A stretch of 64,000 nucleotides of DNA from Psychrobacter sp. GP33 (lineage in GTDB: Bacteria; Pseudomonadota; Gammaproteobacteria; Pseudomonadales; Moraxellaceae). The stretch lies in the NCBI RefSeq assembly GCF_014119005.1, contig NZ_JACGYX010000004.1, positions 186,001 to 250,000 on the forward strand, read 5' to 3'. A program made the translations under genes and the position numbers. Each line of letters begins with the position of its first letter. The stretch's first letter is position 1. Under the pieces are notes generated by a model. It made no database searches, had not been told where the DNA came from, and was given only the letters and a program-made list of their open reading frames with translations. Shown here one piece after another: positions 8,712 through 16,693 of the stretch.

Positions 8712-9500
8712 TTAGAGATACTGTGCCAGTAAATTTTCAAAGTTTTTTGCTGTTAATGCACCAACTTCTTCAACATCCATACCGTACAAATCAGCAAGAC
8801 AACTTGCCACATAAGGCACATAAGCCGGCTCATTAGGACGACCCCGTTTGGGTACGGGCGCGAGATAAGGGCTATCGGTTTCAATCAATAATCTATCTTT
8901 GGGCATCTTTTGCGCGGCATCACGAATTATTTGTGCGGTTTTAAAGCTGACAATACCTGAAAATGAGATATAAAACCCCAAATCAAGGGCTTTTTTTGCC
9001 GTCTCCCAATCTTCAGTAAAGCAGTGAATAATACCGTGCTCTGCATTTTCTGCCTTTAAAATAGCAATGGTATCGTCTTTGGCTTCACGAGTATGAACAA
9101 CTAAAGGTTTTTTCAATTGCTTACTGGCTTGAATATGGCGAGCAAGGCTAGCTTGTTGCTCAATTTTATTATCCGTTGACCAATAATAATCCAGCCCCGT
9201 TTCGCCGATTGCCCACACTGAATCGTTGCCTGCCAACTCGACCAAGCGCTCTACCGTCGCCGATTGCAGCACGTTCATATCCTCACACGGGTGAATGCCC
9301 ACACTCATGCCCAAGTTTAACGACTCATCACTATAAGTGCGAACAATGTTAGCAATCTCGTCATACTCAGCAAAATCGCACATGATTGCCATTGCCCGTG
9401 TGACATTGGCTTCTTTCATCGCGGCAATCGCGCCGGACAAGTCACCATTGTGACGAGTCAAATCTAAACGGTTTAAATGGCAATGAGTATCGGTAAACAT
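8712..9500 (-). CDS. tatD: TatD-family metal-dependent hydrolase (3'-5' exonuclease)
   Basis: TIM-barrel amidohydrolase of the TatD family. From the chosen start, MFTDTHCHLNRL carries the H-x-H pair at residues 6 and 8; further metal ligands fall in GETGLDYYW, VVHTREA, HCFTEDW and IETDSPYLAP. E. coli TatD is a DNase implicated in repair; the YcfH/YjjV paralogues are hard to separate from it. I chose the ATG at 9500 because GAGAG lies five bases upstream; the ATG at 9512 lacks a ribosome binding site. Confidence 0.9.
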   Translation of the reverse strand: MFTDTHCHLNRLDLTRHNGDLSGAIAAMKEANVTRAMAIMCDFAEYDEIANIVRTYSDESLNLGMSVGIHPCEDMNVLQSATVERLVELAGNDSVWAIGETGLDYYWSTDNKIEQQASLARHIQASKQLKKPLVVHTREAKDDTIAILKAENAEHGIIHCFTEDWETAKKALDLGFYISFSGIVSFKTAQIIRDAAQKMPKDRLLIETDSPYLAPVPKRGRPNEPAYVPYVASCLADLYGMDVEEVGALTAKNFENLLAQYL

Positions 9501-9705
9501 AAAGGCTCTCATAGTTATAAAAATGCGATTATAAAATTTGTGCTCACAAAGCTTTCTGTAAAAAAAGTATATAGCTATAAAACTTAACGTTATAAAATAT
9601 AGTAACAGAGGACTTAATTGCCTTAATCATGCTATTTTTCAAGAGCATATATTTTAATTACCAATGGCTTTGTTTATAAACTTAAATACTATCTCATTAT
9701 AACTA

Positions 9706-10545
9706 TTACTCTATACCACCTACCCTAACAATATCCATAATTTGCAAATACTCGTCTTCTATCAGCCAAAAGTGAATATCGACCGACTTATAACGCATCA
9801 CAAAAGGCTGAAGCTGCTCCTTTCGGCGATACGCAGGACGTGGATCTTGAGCAATGAGTGCCGTAATAGTTTCTATATCTGCTGCTAATAGCTGCTGTTG
9901 CATCGTGTAAATAACGGCAGATATATCAAATTTACTATCTGCGTTTTTATCTTGCTGACTAATTTCTATTATATGTTCAAACTTTGCACGTGCCTGCTCT
10001 GTTATCGTTACCGTTAACGGTGCTGGCGCAGCTGGCGCAAAACCACTTTTTACGCCCTCCAGCGCATCGCTATAAGCCACGTATGGCTTAATATCGACTA
10101 TAGGCGTACCGTCAATCATATCAGCACCACTAATAATTAATAGTACCCGACCTTCTACCACCTCAATACGCTCAAGCTTAACCACAGACAAGCCTAAACC
10201 CGATGGACGATACATACTCCGGCTGGCAAATACACCTATTTTTTTATTGCCACCGAGGCGTGGTGGTCGAACTTGAGCGCGAAATGCATGCTCATTGTTA
10301 GCAGATTTAGTAGACGAATTGGCTTTATTAATAAAATTATGATGAAACTGCCAGCTTATCCAAATGTGACTAAACGCATCTAAACCTACAAATGCCGCTG
10401 GCGTATCATAAGGCGCGCGCATTTCAATCACGCTAGTAAGCGCTACTAGATTTGGTTGTCTTGGTGCGCCAAATTTTTGTGATAAGGGCGCACGGTGATA
10501 GCCAATAATCGGCATAGCATGGCTAGTTTCCGGACAACAGGACAT
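9706..10545 (-). CDS. trmO: tRNA (N6-threonylcarbamoyladenosine(37)-N6)-methyltransferase TrmO
   Basis: A 279-residue member of the TsaA/UPF0066 family, which methylates t6A37 in tRNA-Thr using S-adenosylmethionine. Diagnostic segments are IGYHRAPLSQKFGAPRQP, the SRSMYRPSGLGLSVVKLERI loop and the C-terminal AQDPRPAYRR. A strong ribosome binding site (GGAGAGG, five bases from the ATG) supports the start, although MPIIGYHR at residue 11 resembles the usual family N-terminus. Monocistronic by position. Confidence 0.9.
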   Translation of the reverse strand: MSCCPETSHAMPIIGYHRAPLSQKFGAPRQPNLVALTSVIEMRAPYDTPAAFVGLDAFSHIWISWQFHHNFINKANSSTKSANNEHAFRAQVRPPRLGGNKKIGVFASRSMYRPSGLGLSVVKLERIEVVEGRVLLIISGADMIDGTPIVDIKPYVAYSDALEGVKSGFAPAAPAPLTVTITEQARAKFEHIIEISQQDKNADSKFDISAVIYTMQQQLLAADIETITALIAQDPRPAYRRKEQLQPFVMRYKSVDIHFWLIEDEYLQIMDIVRVGGIE

Positions 10546-10938
10546 AAAGCCTCTCCGTAAAGCATTAAATGAGGATAAATCAGCGACGATAACCTTATAT
10601 AATCCTCTATACAGAGTTTTTCGCTAACGATATTCCATTTTATCATGCTATGACTGAGCAGCTTGGCGGATTTTTATTTTAAATTTTGGTATGATAAGCA
10701 ACCATATTTATTGAGAATGGCTTGCATTCATCTGAGTATAGCGCTGCTGTAGCTTTATAACTGGCTGACTTACGTCATTGTTAAAACACGAAAGTTGCTA
10801 AGATATACTTTACATTTACTACTGTGCCAATGCTATTTTCATATTTACTATGATGAGCGCCATACCCTCTAATTTTATAGCAAAATTATTTTATTATTAT
10901 AGCTTTTAAACCAATAACGAGAAATTAACGGGGACTTT
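10546..10938. other. Intergenic region between trmO and fpr
   Basis: 393 AT-rich bases between divergent genes. No credible coding frame. It must hold the promoters of both genes. A short inverted repeat GAATG-gcttg-CATTC is present, but no confident -10/-35 pair was picked. Confidence 0.5.
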
Positions 10939-11712
10939 ATGTCAAAACTTCGCACCGAAACGGTCACAGAGGTTCATCATTGGAATGACGCCTTATTTAG
11001 CATCAAGACCACACGCGACGATGGCTTACGCTTTCGTAATGGTGAGTTCGCCATGATTGGTATCGTGGTTGATGGTCGCCCATTGCTACGCGCCTACTCG
11101 ATTGCTAGCCCCAATTATGAAGAACATTTAGAATTCTTTTCTATCAAAGTTCAAGATGGCCCATTAACCTCACGCCTCCAGCACATCAAAGTGGGCGATG
11201 AGCTATTAGTGAGCAAAAAACCAACGGGTACTTTGGTATTAGATGACTTACTGCCAGGTAAACACTTATATATGCTCTCAACAGGCACCGGACTTGCGCC
11301 ATTTTTAGCATTAGCACGTGATCCTGAAGTTTACGAGCGCTTTGAAAAAATTATTTTAGTCCATGGCGTACGCTGTGTTGGCGACTTAGCATATCGCGAT
11401 ATGTTCGAGAACGAACTGCCAAACGATGAAATATTTGGCGAGTGGTTCCGTGAAAAATTCATCTATTACCCAACCGTCACCCGTGAAGAATTTCGAAACC
11501 AAGGTCGCGTGACTGACTTAATGAAATCAGGCAAGCTATTTAAAGATATCGGTCTGCCTCCAATTAATAAAGATGACGATCGTGTAATGTTATGCGGTAG
11601 TATGCCATTTAATGCTGAAGTCTCTACAATTTTAGATGACTTTGGGCTGACGGTCTCTCCAAGAATGGGTGTACAAGCAGATTACGCTGTTGAGCGTGCC
11701 TTTGTTGGTTAA
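10939..11712 (+). CDS. fpr: Ferredoxin/flavodoxin-NADP+ reductase
   Basis: A 257-residue FAD enzyme that exchanges electrons between NADPH and ferredoxin or flavodoxin. The FAD-binding RAYSIASPN motif is at about residues 54-62, the NADP-binding GTGLAPFLA near 116-124, and the C-terminus ends in YAVERAFVG, matching the bacterial subclass I Fpr type of Azotobacter and Pseudomonas. An ACGGGGA ribosome binding site precedes the ATG. Its product could feed redox enzymes nearby, including the flavin-linked mes operon, but that link is only positional. Confidence 0.93.
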   Translation: MSKLRTETVTEVHHWNDALFSIKTTRDDGLRFRNGEFAMIGIVVDGRPLLRAYSIASPNYEEHLEFFSIKVQDGPLTSRLQHIKVGDELLVSKKPTGTLVLDDLLPGKHLYMLSTGTGLAPFLALARDPEVYERFEKIILVHGVRCVGDLAYRDMFENELPNDEIFGEWFREKFIYYPTVTREEFRNQGRVTDLMKSGKLFKDIGLPPINKDDDRVMLCGSMPFNAEVSTILDDFGLTVSPRMGVQADYAVERAFVG

Positions 11713-11789
11713 CATGACGCTACATCAGTCAGTAATTGCACATTTTATGTCTATTAGATAATTTAATCGCTAATTGTGATAAATAATTC

Positions 11790-11817
11790 TTGACGGTTAA
11801 AAATAGGCTGCTATAAT
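11790..11817 (+). promoter_or_regulatory. Sigma-70 promoter of tRNA-Leu with a 9-base inverted repeat around the -10 box
   Basis: TTGACG (11790-11795), 16-base spacer, perfect TATAAT (11812-11817). The -10 is enclosed in ATAGGCTGC / GCAGCCTAT (11803-11811 and 11820-11828). The start of transcription would be near 11824, about 66 bases before the tRNA. Confidence 0.8.
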
Positions 11818-11889
11818 ACGCAGCCTATACAGTAACTACTGTAGCCCAATTCAATAATGTTTAGCTAAAGTAACATTATTACCTAACAC

Positions 11890-11976
11890 GCCGGTGTGAT
11901 GGAATTGGTAGACATGACGGATTCAAAATCCGTTGCCTTTAAAAGCGTGTCGGTTCGAGTCCGACCACCGGTACCA
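11890..11976 (+). tRNA. tRNA-Leu (anticodon CAA)
   Basis: 87 bases with encoded CCA. The acceptor GCCGGTG pairs with CACCGGT; the D-loop contains GGTAGA; the anticodon stem ACGGA/TCCGT encloses TTCAAAA, giving anticodon CAA for UUG codons. The long variable arm TGCCTTTAAAAGCGT is as expected for a type II tRNA, and the T-arm is GTCGG-TTCGAGT-CCGAC. Confidence 0.97.
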
Positions 11977-11985
11977 CTATACGAA

Positions 11986-12018
11986 ACCCTTATAATCTAT
12001 GGATTGTAAGGGTTTTTT
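11986..12018 (+). terminator. Intrinsic terminator after tRNA-Leu
   Basis: 12-base stem ACCCTTATAATC / GATTGTAAGGGT (one G-T pair), 4-base loop, then six Ts. Confidence 0.9.
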
Positions 12019-12087
12019 ATTGCGACTAATTTTTGCTTTTTAAATTTACTGATGAAAAGTATCAATTTATTTGTTGATGTATGCTAG

Positions 12088-12623
12088 ATTCAATTATTAC
12101 TGCTTGTTTTTGGATACGCTATAAAAGTAAAACTAACTAAAAATTTCGTCGATTCAATAGATTATACTGAAAGTGGAATTGATGTATACCGAGAAAATAT
12201 TAAATCGACCCGTGATTATCGAAGACTGAACATTCTTATAGAATGCGACAATGAAAAGATAAAATTAAACTTCTCAGATTAAAGAAAACGCCACTCATAT
12301 GCTGATTGAAGCATTAAACGACCATCCTTCCCACATGATTAACTATCCAAGTTATAGCATGGCTGTACGCCTAAAACGCTACGATCGTGTCATAGAAAGC
12401 GTATAGATAAAACCATTCGTGCATCGTTGTAAACCCAAAGCCAAGAGATACTCATTAAAAAGTTTAAACGAGAAAAAATACAATTCCCACTAAGTTTCGT
12501 GACGATCAGAAGCGAGCTAATGACTTATTCTATTGTCAGTTCACCGCTCATCGCCCTAATCCTTGCGAAGCAATGCTTCTTACAGTCGCTAATTTTATCT
12601 ATATCGAGACGATTATCAGCTAA
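12088..12623 (+). pseudogene. Decayed coding remnants downstream of tRNA-Leu
   Basis: Three successive open stretches in different frames, none with a convincing start and ribosome binding site: 12088-12282, 12299-12406 and 12468-12623. Their translations look protein-like (for example INYPSYSMAVRLKRYDRVIE in the second and KFRDDQKRANDLFYCQF in the third). Stop codons and frame changes break them up. I do not recognise the parent protein or proteins. The position directly behind a tRNA gene suits remnants of an integrated element, but no integrase remnant or duplicated tRNA end was found. Could also be chance open frames. Confidence 0.35.
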
Positions 12624-12847
12624 GTTTGTATAGTCAAATATTTTACGGTCTTAATTCTTCTTTAAGTAAGTCGTCAAAATATCCCATATCCATTTTTTCC
12701 ATACAACAAATCCTCATACATGAATTTTACTCATCTTTAATTCAATTTAAGTCGTTTTTATTCATGGTTTGGTTCAGGTATGATTCATCTCATACAGACA
12801 TTTGGTTTTCTCTCAGACAATGAGAATAGATTAAGGGTGCAATCACC
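12624..12847 (+). promoter_or_regulatory. Upstream region of the mesX operon with two inverted repeats
   Basis: Contains GTATGA-ttcatc-TCATAC at 12778-12795, overlapping a possible -10 TATGAT, and TCTCA-gacaa-TGAGA at 12811-12825, both within 70 bases of the mesX start. They are candidate operator sites for a methionine regulator; the regulator cannot be named. A 65-codon frame here (12626-12823) has no coding character. Confidence 0.4.
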
Positions 12848-13867
12848 ATGAGTAATGAATTCAGCTGTTCAATTTCGAGCATTCGTTTTGATGAAAACTA
12901 TCAGCCTGCAGACAGCACACGTCTGACGACTAACTTTGCAAATTTAGCTCGTGGCGAGCATCGCGAAGAGAACTTATGCAAAACGTTAAGAATGATCAAT
13001 AATCGTTTTAACGCGTTGGCGCATTGGGACAATCTAACAGCAGACCGTTATTCTGTAGAAATTGATATTATTTCTGCAAACATGGATATTGAAGGTAATG
13101 GTAATACCTTCCCTGTAATCGAGATGTTGCAAACCACGATTGTTGACCACAAAGATAACACGCGTATTAACGGTATGATTGGCAACAGTTTCTCGTCTTA
13201 TGTGCGTGATTATGACTTTAGTGTCGTCCTGTTAGAACATTATAATAAAAATCCAACATCAAAATCACCTGCGCATTTTGGCGATTTGCATGGCAAACTA
13301 TTTCAATACTTATTAAATTCAGAAGCATATCAAGCCAACTTTAATAAAAAGCCTGTGATTTGCCTCAGTGTGTCAACCAGTAAAACCTACCACCGTACTG
13401 CCAATCAGCATCCGGTATTAGGGGTTGAATACAGACAAGATGACTATTCGTTAACTGATGAGTATTTCCACAAAATGGGCTTAACCGTTCGCTACTTTAT
13501 GCCTGTCGGTAGTGTTGCGCCATTCGCGTTCTATTTTGCGGGTGACTTGCTGAGTGATTACACGGATCTTGAGCTGATCAGTGCGATTAGTACGATGGAG
13601 ACGTTCCAAAAGATTTATCGTCCCGAGATTTACAATGCCAATTCTACGGCTGCTCAAGTGTATCAACCCAGCTTGAAGTACCAAGATTATTCACTGACGC
13701 AAGTAGTATACGACCGTGAAGAGCGCAGCCAGATGGCGGTAACTCAAGGTAAATTTACTGAAGAACAGTTTATTAAGCCTTACCAAGCCATTCTTGAGCA
13801 ATGGGCGGCAAGCTATTCTGTGAAAAAAAGTGACGTTAAAAAAACAAGCTGCCTAAGTTACTTATAG
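12848..13867 (+). CDS. mesX: MesX (DUF1852), partner protein of core methionine synthase MesD
   Basis: A 339-residue DUF1852 protein: it opens SCSISSIRFDENYQPADSTR and contains NLCKTLRMINNRFNALAHWD and RYSVEIDIISANMDIEGNG. Published genetics on aerobic bacteria (the MesD work of Price and colleagues, cited from memory) showed that this family is required by MesD for methionine synthesis that needs oxygen but neither methyl-folate nor cobalamin. Its biochemical role is not established as far as I know. No signal peptide, so cytoplasmic. First gene of a three-gene operon, 55 bases before mesD. Confidence 0.9.
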   Translation: MSNEFSCSISSIRFDENYQPADSTRLTTNFANLARGEHREENLCKTLRMINNRFNALAHWDNLTADRYSVEIDIISANMDIEGNGNTFPVIEMLQTTIVDHKDNTRINGMIGNSFSSYVRDYDFSVVLLEHYNKNPTSKSPAHFGDLHGKLFQYLLNSEAYQANFNKKPVICLSVSTSKTYHRTANQHPVLGVEYRQDDYSLTDEYFHKMGLTVRYFMPVGSVAPFAFYFAGDLLSDYTDLELISAISTMETFQKIYRPEIYNANSTAAQVYQPSLKYQDYSLTQVVYDREERSQMAVTQGKFTEEQFIKPYQAILEQWAASYSVKKSDVKKTSCLSYL

Positions 13868-13922
13868 TCATACTATAAAAATATAAGAAAAGTCTAATAT
13901 AAAATATAAAAAGTGAATAAAT

Positions 13923-14951
13923 ATGAAACTATTATTACCCACGTCAACCGCTGGCAGCTTACCAAAACCATCTTGGCTTGCAGAACCTGAGACCCTGTGG
14001 TCACCTTGGAAACTAGAAGGTGACGAATTGATTGAAGCCAAACAAGATGCACTACGTTTATCATTGCAAGAACAAGTGCATGAAGGGCTGGATATTGTCA
14101 GTGATGGCGAGCAGACCCGTCAGCATTTTGTAACCACCTTTATTGAGCACCTTGATGGTGTCGATTTTAAACAGCGTGAAACCGTGCGCATTCGCAATCG
14201 CTATGATGCGAGTGTGCCGTCAGTCGTTGGTGCGGTAAGCCGTCAAAAACCAGTGTTCGTTGATGATGCGAAGTTTTTACGTCAGCAAACCAATCAACCG
14301 ATCAAATGGGCGCTGCCAGGTCCGATGACGATGATTGACACGCTATATGATGGTCATTATAAAAGCCGTGAAAAATTGGCTTGGGAATTTGCTAAAATTC
14401 TAAATCAAGAAGCGCGAGAATTAGAAGCTGCTGGGGTTGATATTATCCAATTTGATGAACCAGCATTTAACGTGTTCTTTGATGATGTGAACGACTGGGG
14501 TATCGCCACGTTAGAGCGCGCTATTGAAGGTCTAAAATGTGAAACGGCTGTGCATATTTGTTATGGCTATGGTATCAAAGCCAATAATGATTGGAAAAAA
14601 ACACTGGGTTCGGAGTGGCGCCAATATGAGCAAGCCTTTCCTAAACTACAACAGTCTAAAATTGATATTATCTCGTTAGAGTGTCAAAATTCACATGTAC
14701 CGATGGATTTGATCGAATTGATTCGCGGTAAAAAAGTGATGATTGGTGCTATTGATGTGGCGACCAACACCATCGAGACTCCTGAAGAAGTGGCAAACAC
14801 GCTACGTAAAGCGCTGCAATTCGTTGATGCTGACAAGCTGTATCCGTCGACCAACTGCGGTATGGCACCCTTGCCTCGCGAAGTAGCACGAGGTAAGCTA
14901 AATGCGTTAAGTGCAGGTGCGGAAATCGTTCGTAAAGAACTGACTGCCTAA
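13923..14951 (+). CDS. mesD: Core (folate-independent) methionine synthase MesD
   Basis: 342 residues, equal to only the C-terminal catalytic half of MetE; the N-terminal folate-binding barrel is absent. The zinc and homocysteine site is intact: His211 and Cys213 (AVHICYGYG), Glu253 (ISLECQNSH) and Cys312 (STNCGMAPL). The N-terminal LPTSTAGSLPKPSWL is typical of MetE-like barrels. The direct DUF1852 neighbour upstream assigns it to the MesD family. It methylates homocysteine from an unidentified donor. 55 bases after mesX, 35 bases before the flavin reductase gene. Confidence 0.9.
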   Translation: MKLLLPTSTAGSLPKPSWLAEPETLWSPWKLEGDELIEAKQDALRLSLQEQVHEGLDIVSDGEQTRQHFVTTFIEHLDGVDFKQRETVRIRNRYDASVPSVVGAVSRQKPVFVDDAKFLRQQTNQPIKWALPGPMTMIDTLYDGHYKSREKLAWEFAKILNQEARELEAAGVDIIQFDEPAFNVFFDDVNDWGIATLERAIEGLKCETAVHICYGYGIKANNDWKKTLGSEWRQYEQAFPKLQQSKIDIISLECQNSHVPMDLIELIRGKKVMIGAIDVATNTIETPEEVANTLRKALQFVDADKLYPSTNCGMAPLPREVARGKLNALSAGAEIVRKELTA

Positions 14952-14986
14952 GCGCCATCTAAAGACAAGCGATAGTCAAATTTGGG

Positions 14987-15487
14987 ATGCAAGAGATGAT
15001 TGAAGCAAGCGATTTTAAAAATGGCATGGCGTTGTTAACCACTGCAGTTAGTGTGATCACCACAAAAGGTGCCTCGGGTGCTCATGGATTTACGGCATCT
15101 GCGGTATGTAGCGTCACCGATACACCGCCAACTTTGCTTGTTTGCATGAATCATGCGTCACGTTCACATGCCCATTTTATTGATAATAAAACTTTAAGTG
15201 TCAATGTGTTAGGCGCACAGCACGAAACCATATCCAATGCCTTTGCCTCCAAATTAGGTTCAGAGGAACGGTTTGAGCAGGGCTCTTGGGCTGAACTAGC
15301 AACGGGTGCCCCTGTATTAGAAGATGCACTGGTCAGTTTTGATTGTGAGATTGAGGACATTCAGCAAGTTGGCACGCACAGTATTTTTATGTGCCGTGTT
15401 GTGGCCATCAAACAAAGTGAACAAAGTGAAAGTTTAATTTATTTTAATCGGGCTTATCATCATGTTGCTCAAGTAGAAATCGCTTAA
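14987..15487 (+). CDS. Flavin reductase (HpaC/RutF-like) in the mes operon
   Basis: A 166-residue FMN-binding split-barrel protein of the flavin reductase-like family: GMALLTTAVSVITTKG near the start, HGFTASAVCSVTDTPPTLLV in the flavin pocket, LSVNVLGAQHETISNAFASK, and the C-terminal AYHHV. Such proteins use NAD(P)H to reduce FMN or FAD for an oxygenase. Located 35 bases after mesD with no terminator between them, it may supply reduced flavin to the oxygen-dependent MesX/MesD reaction. That role is inference. Either ATG at 14987 or 14996 could be the start. Confidence 0.85.
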   Translation: MQEMIEASDFKNGMALLTTAVSVITTKGASGAHGFTASAVCSVTDTPPTLLVCMNHASRSHAHFIDNKTLSVNVLGAQHETISNAFASKLGSEERFEQGSWAELATGAPVLEDALVSFDCEIEDIQQVGTHSIFMCRVVAIKQSEQSESLIYFNRAYHHVAQVEIA

Positions 15488-15644
15488 TTTAGGTGTCTAA
15501 TTATTAGCAATAATAATTATCTTATTATGAAAAAATATTATGCACATCATAATGCGTACTAATTCATATTTTAATCAAAATATCAGACAAAATAATAAAA
15601 TTAATAGGATAGAACAGTTCTGACCATCGTTAATACTTATAGCA

Positions 15645-15672
15645 AAAAAGCCTCCCTATTCGGAGGCTTTTT
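15645..15672 (+). terminator. Intrinsic terminator after the mes operon
   Basis: AAAAAGCCTCC / GGAGGCTTTTT stem with a 6-base loop; A and T runs on both sides make it usable from both strands. Confidence 0.85.
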
Positions 15673-15726
15673 CGTATCTACTATTTTTTATCAAAAATGC
15701 ATTCTATCAATAAACTTTAACCCAAT

Positions 15727-15757
15727 AAAAAACCTTACCACTTAGGTAAGGTTTTTT
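15727..15757 (-). terminator. Intrinsic terminator of the minus-strand gene at 15785
   Basis: Symmetric AAAAAACCTTACC / GGTAAGGTTTTTT hairpin with a 5-base loop, 28 bases past the stop of the unknown acidic protein. Confidence 0.85.
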
Positions 15758-15784
15758 ATTAATAAATGACGCTCATTTATTATC

Positions 15785-16480
15785 TTATTCAGCGTTATCT
15801 AATAATGTATTAAGCGCGTCTATCATCTCGTCATCAATGATACTGTCGTCGACATATTCGACTATCTCATTGATGGTAGTCACATCCATACTACGAATCC
15901 CTAAACCTGCTAACTGCTCATTAATGGATTGTAAACTTGCTGTCTCTTGCGCTTCATCTGTTTCAGTTTCATTTTTAGCTTCGGTTTCGTCAAACCTATC
16001 ACTAACAAACCAATACAGTTTTTCTAAAATACTCTCTTTTTCTGGCAATACTGAATAGCTGTCGCCATGAATAAATAGGTTAAAATGGTACGGCAGCTCA
16101 ACATCATTAATAAAGAAAATACGTCTACAGTCTAAACTATAAGCTTGTGCTTCACTGCCTTCTTCTTGCTCAACATCTTCTTTTAACAAGCCACCTAGAA
16201 TTTCATATCCGCCTACTTTAATTTTATGATTATAAATGATACAAAAATCAGCAATAGCATCGAAGATAACAGCGCCAATATCCAAGGTATGGCCATCAAT
16301 ACCATAAAACGCTTTTAGCGCGGGTAAAAATTCTGTGATTTTATCCTCTGGCACTTCAGTGAGAAACTGCTGTTCATATATCTTAATCATGTCATCAGGG
16401 GTGTAGGTATTGGAAGTATTGGTCTCATTTCTGCCAGTTGGCTGTAAGGGCACGAAATTATAAGGGTTGCTAGATGTCAT
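15785..16480 (-). CDS. Acidic protein of unknown function
   Basis: 231 residues, not recognised. Soluble and strongly acidic, with Glu/Asp-rich stretches (LKEDVEQEEGSEAQAY; DETEAKNETETDEAQE) and no signal peptide or membrane segment. The middle (residues about 50-130) looks like a compact mixed alpha/beta domain: IDGHTLDIGAVIFDAIADF and RRIFFINDVELPYHFNLFIH. The C-terminus is helical and acidic. It has its own terminator and stands between the mes operon and dinB, facing away from dinB. Real by length, codon order and terminator; function unknown. Confidence 0.7.
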   Translation of the reverse strand: MTSSNPYNFVPLQPTGRNETNTSNTYTPDDMIKIYEQQFLTEVPEDKITEFLPALKAFYGIDGHTLDIGAVIFDAIADFCIIYNHKIKVGGYEILGGLLKEDVEQEEGSEAQAYSLDCRRIFFINDVELPYHFNLFIHGDSYSVLPEKESILEKLYWFVSDRFDETEAKNETETDEAQETASLQSINEQLAGLGIRSMDVTTINEIVEYVDDSIIDDEMIDALNTLLDNAE

Positions 16481-16650
16481 AATGGACGACCTTTTTGGTG
16501 GATATAGTGAGGCATTAACAGGTTCTCATCGGCCAAACGTTATAGTATTTAGAGATGATTACGAGATACCAAGCTTTATGCAGGCTATTATCGCTTATTA
16601 CATCATTTTTAGATATATCGTTGCGCTTGTCAGCATTTATTTACGGCTAT

Positions 16651-16663
16651 TGAATACCATTCA
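16651..16663 (+). promoter_or_regulatory. Palindrome upstream of dinB
   Basis: TGAAT-acc-ATTCA lies 30 bases before the dinB ATG, a likely operator position. It is not a classic LexA box (no CTG-N10-CAG), and its spacing does not match the UmuDAb-type palindrome known in Acinetobacter. Confidence 0.3.
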
Positions 16664-16693
16664 CATGAGGCAATTTCAGGTAAAATACCACCT

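Noticed and set aside
12626-12823. 65-codon frame before mesX
   Set aside because: No ribosome binding site, Ser/Phe-rich translation typical of AT-rich noncoding DNA, and it lies over the likely mesX promoter.
11890-12847. Attachment-site duplication for an integrated element at tRNA-Leu
   Set aside because: No second copy of the tRNA 3' end was found between the terminator and mesX, so an att site is not called.
12624-12847. SAM or cobalamin riboswitch upstream of mesX
   Set aside because: No conserved riboswitch core was recognised; only short inverted repeats are present.
16600-16693. LexA box upstream of dinB
   Set aside because: No CTG-N10-CAG match; only a TGAAT-N3-ATTCA palindrome of unknown meaning.
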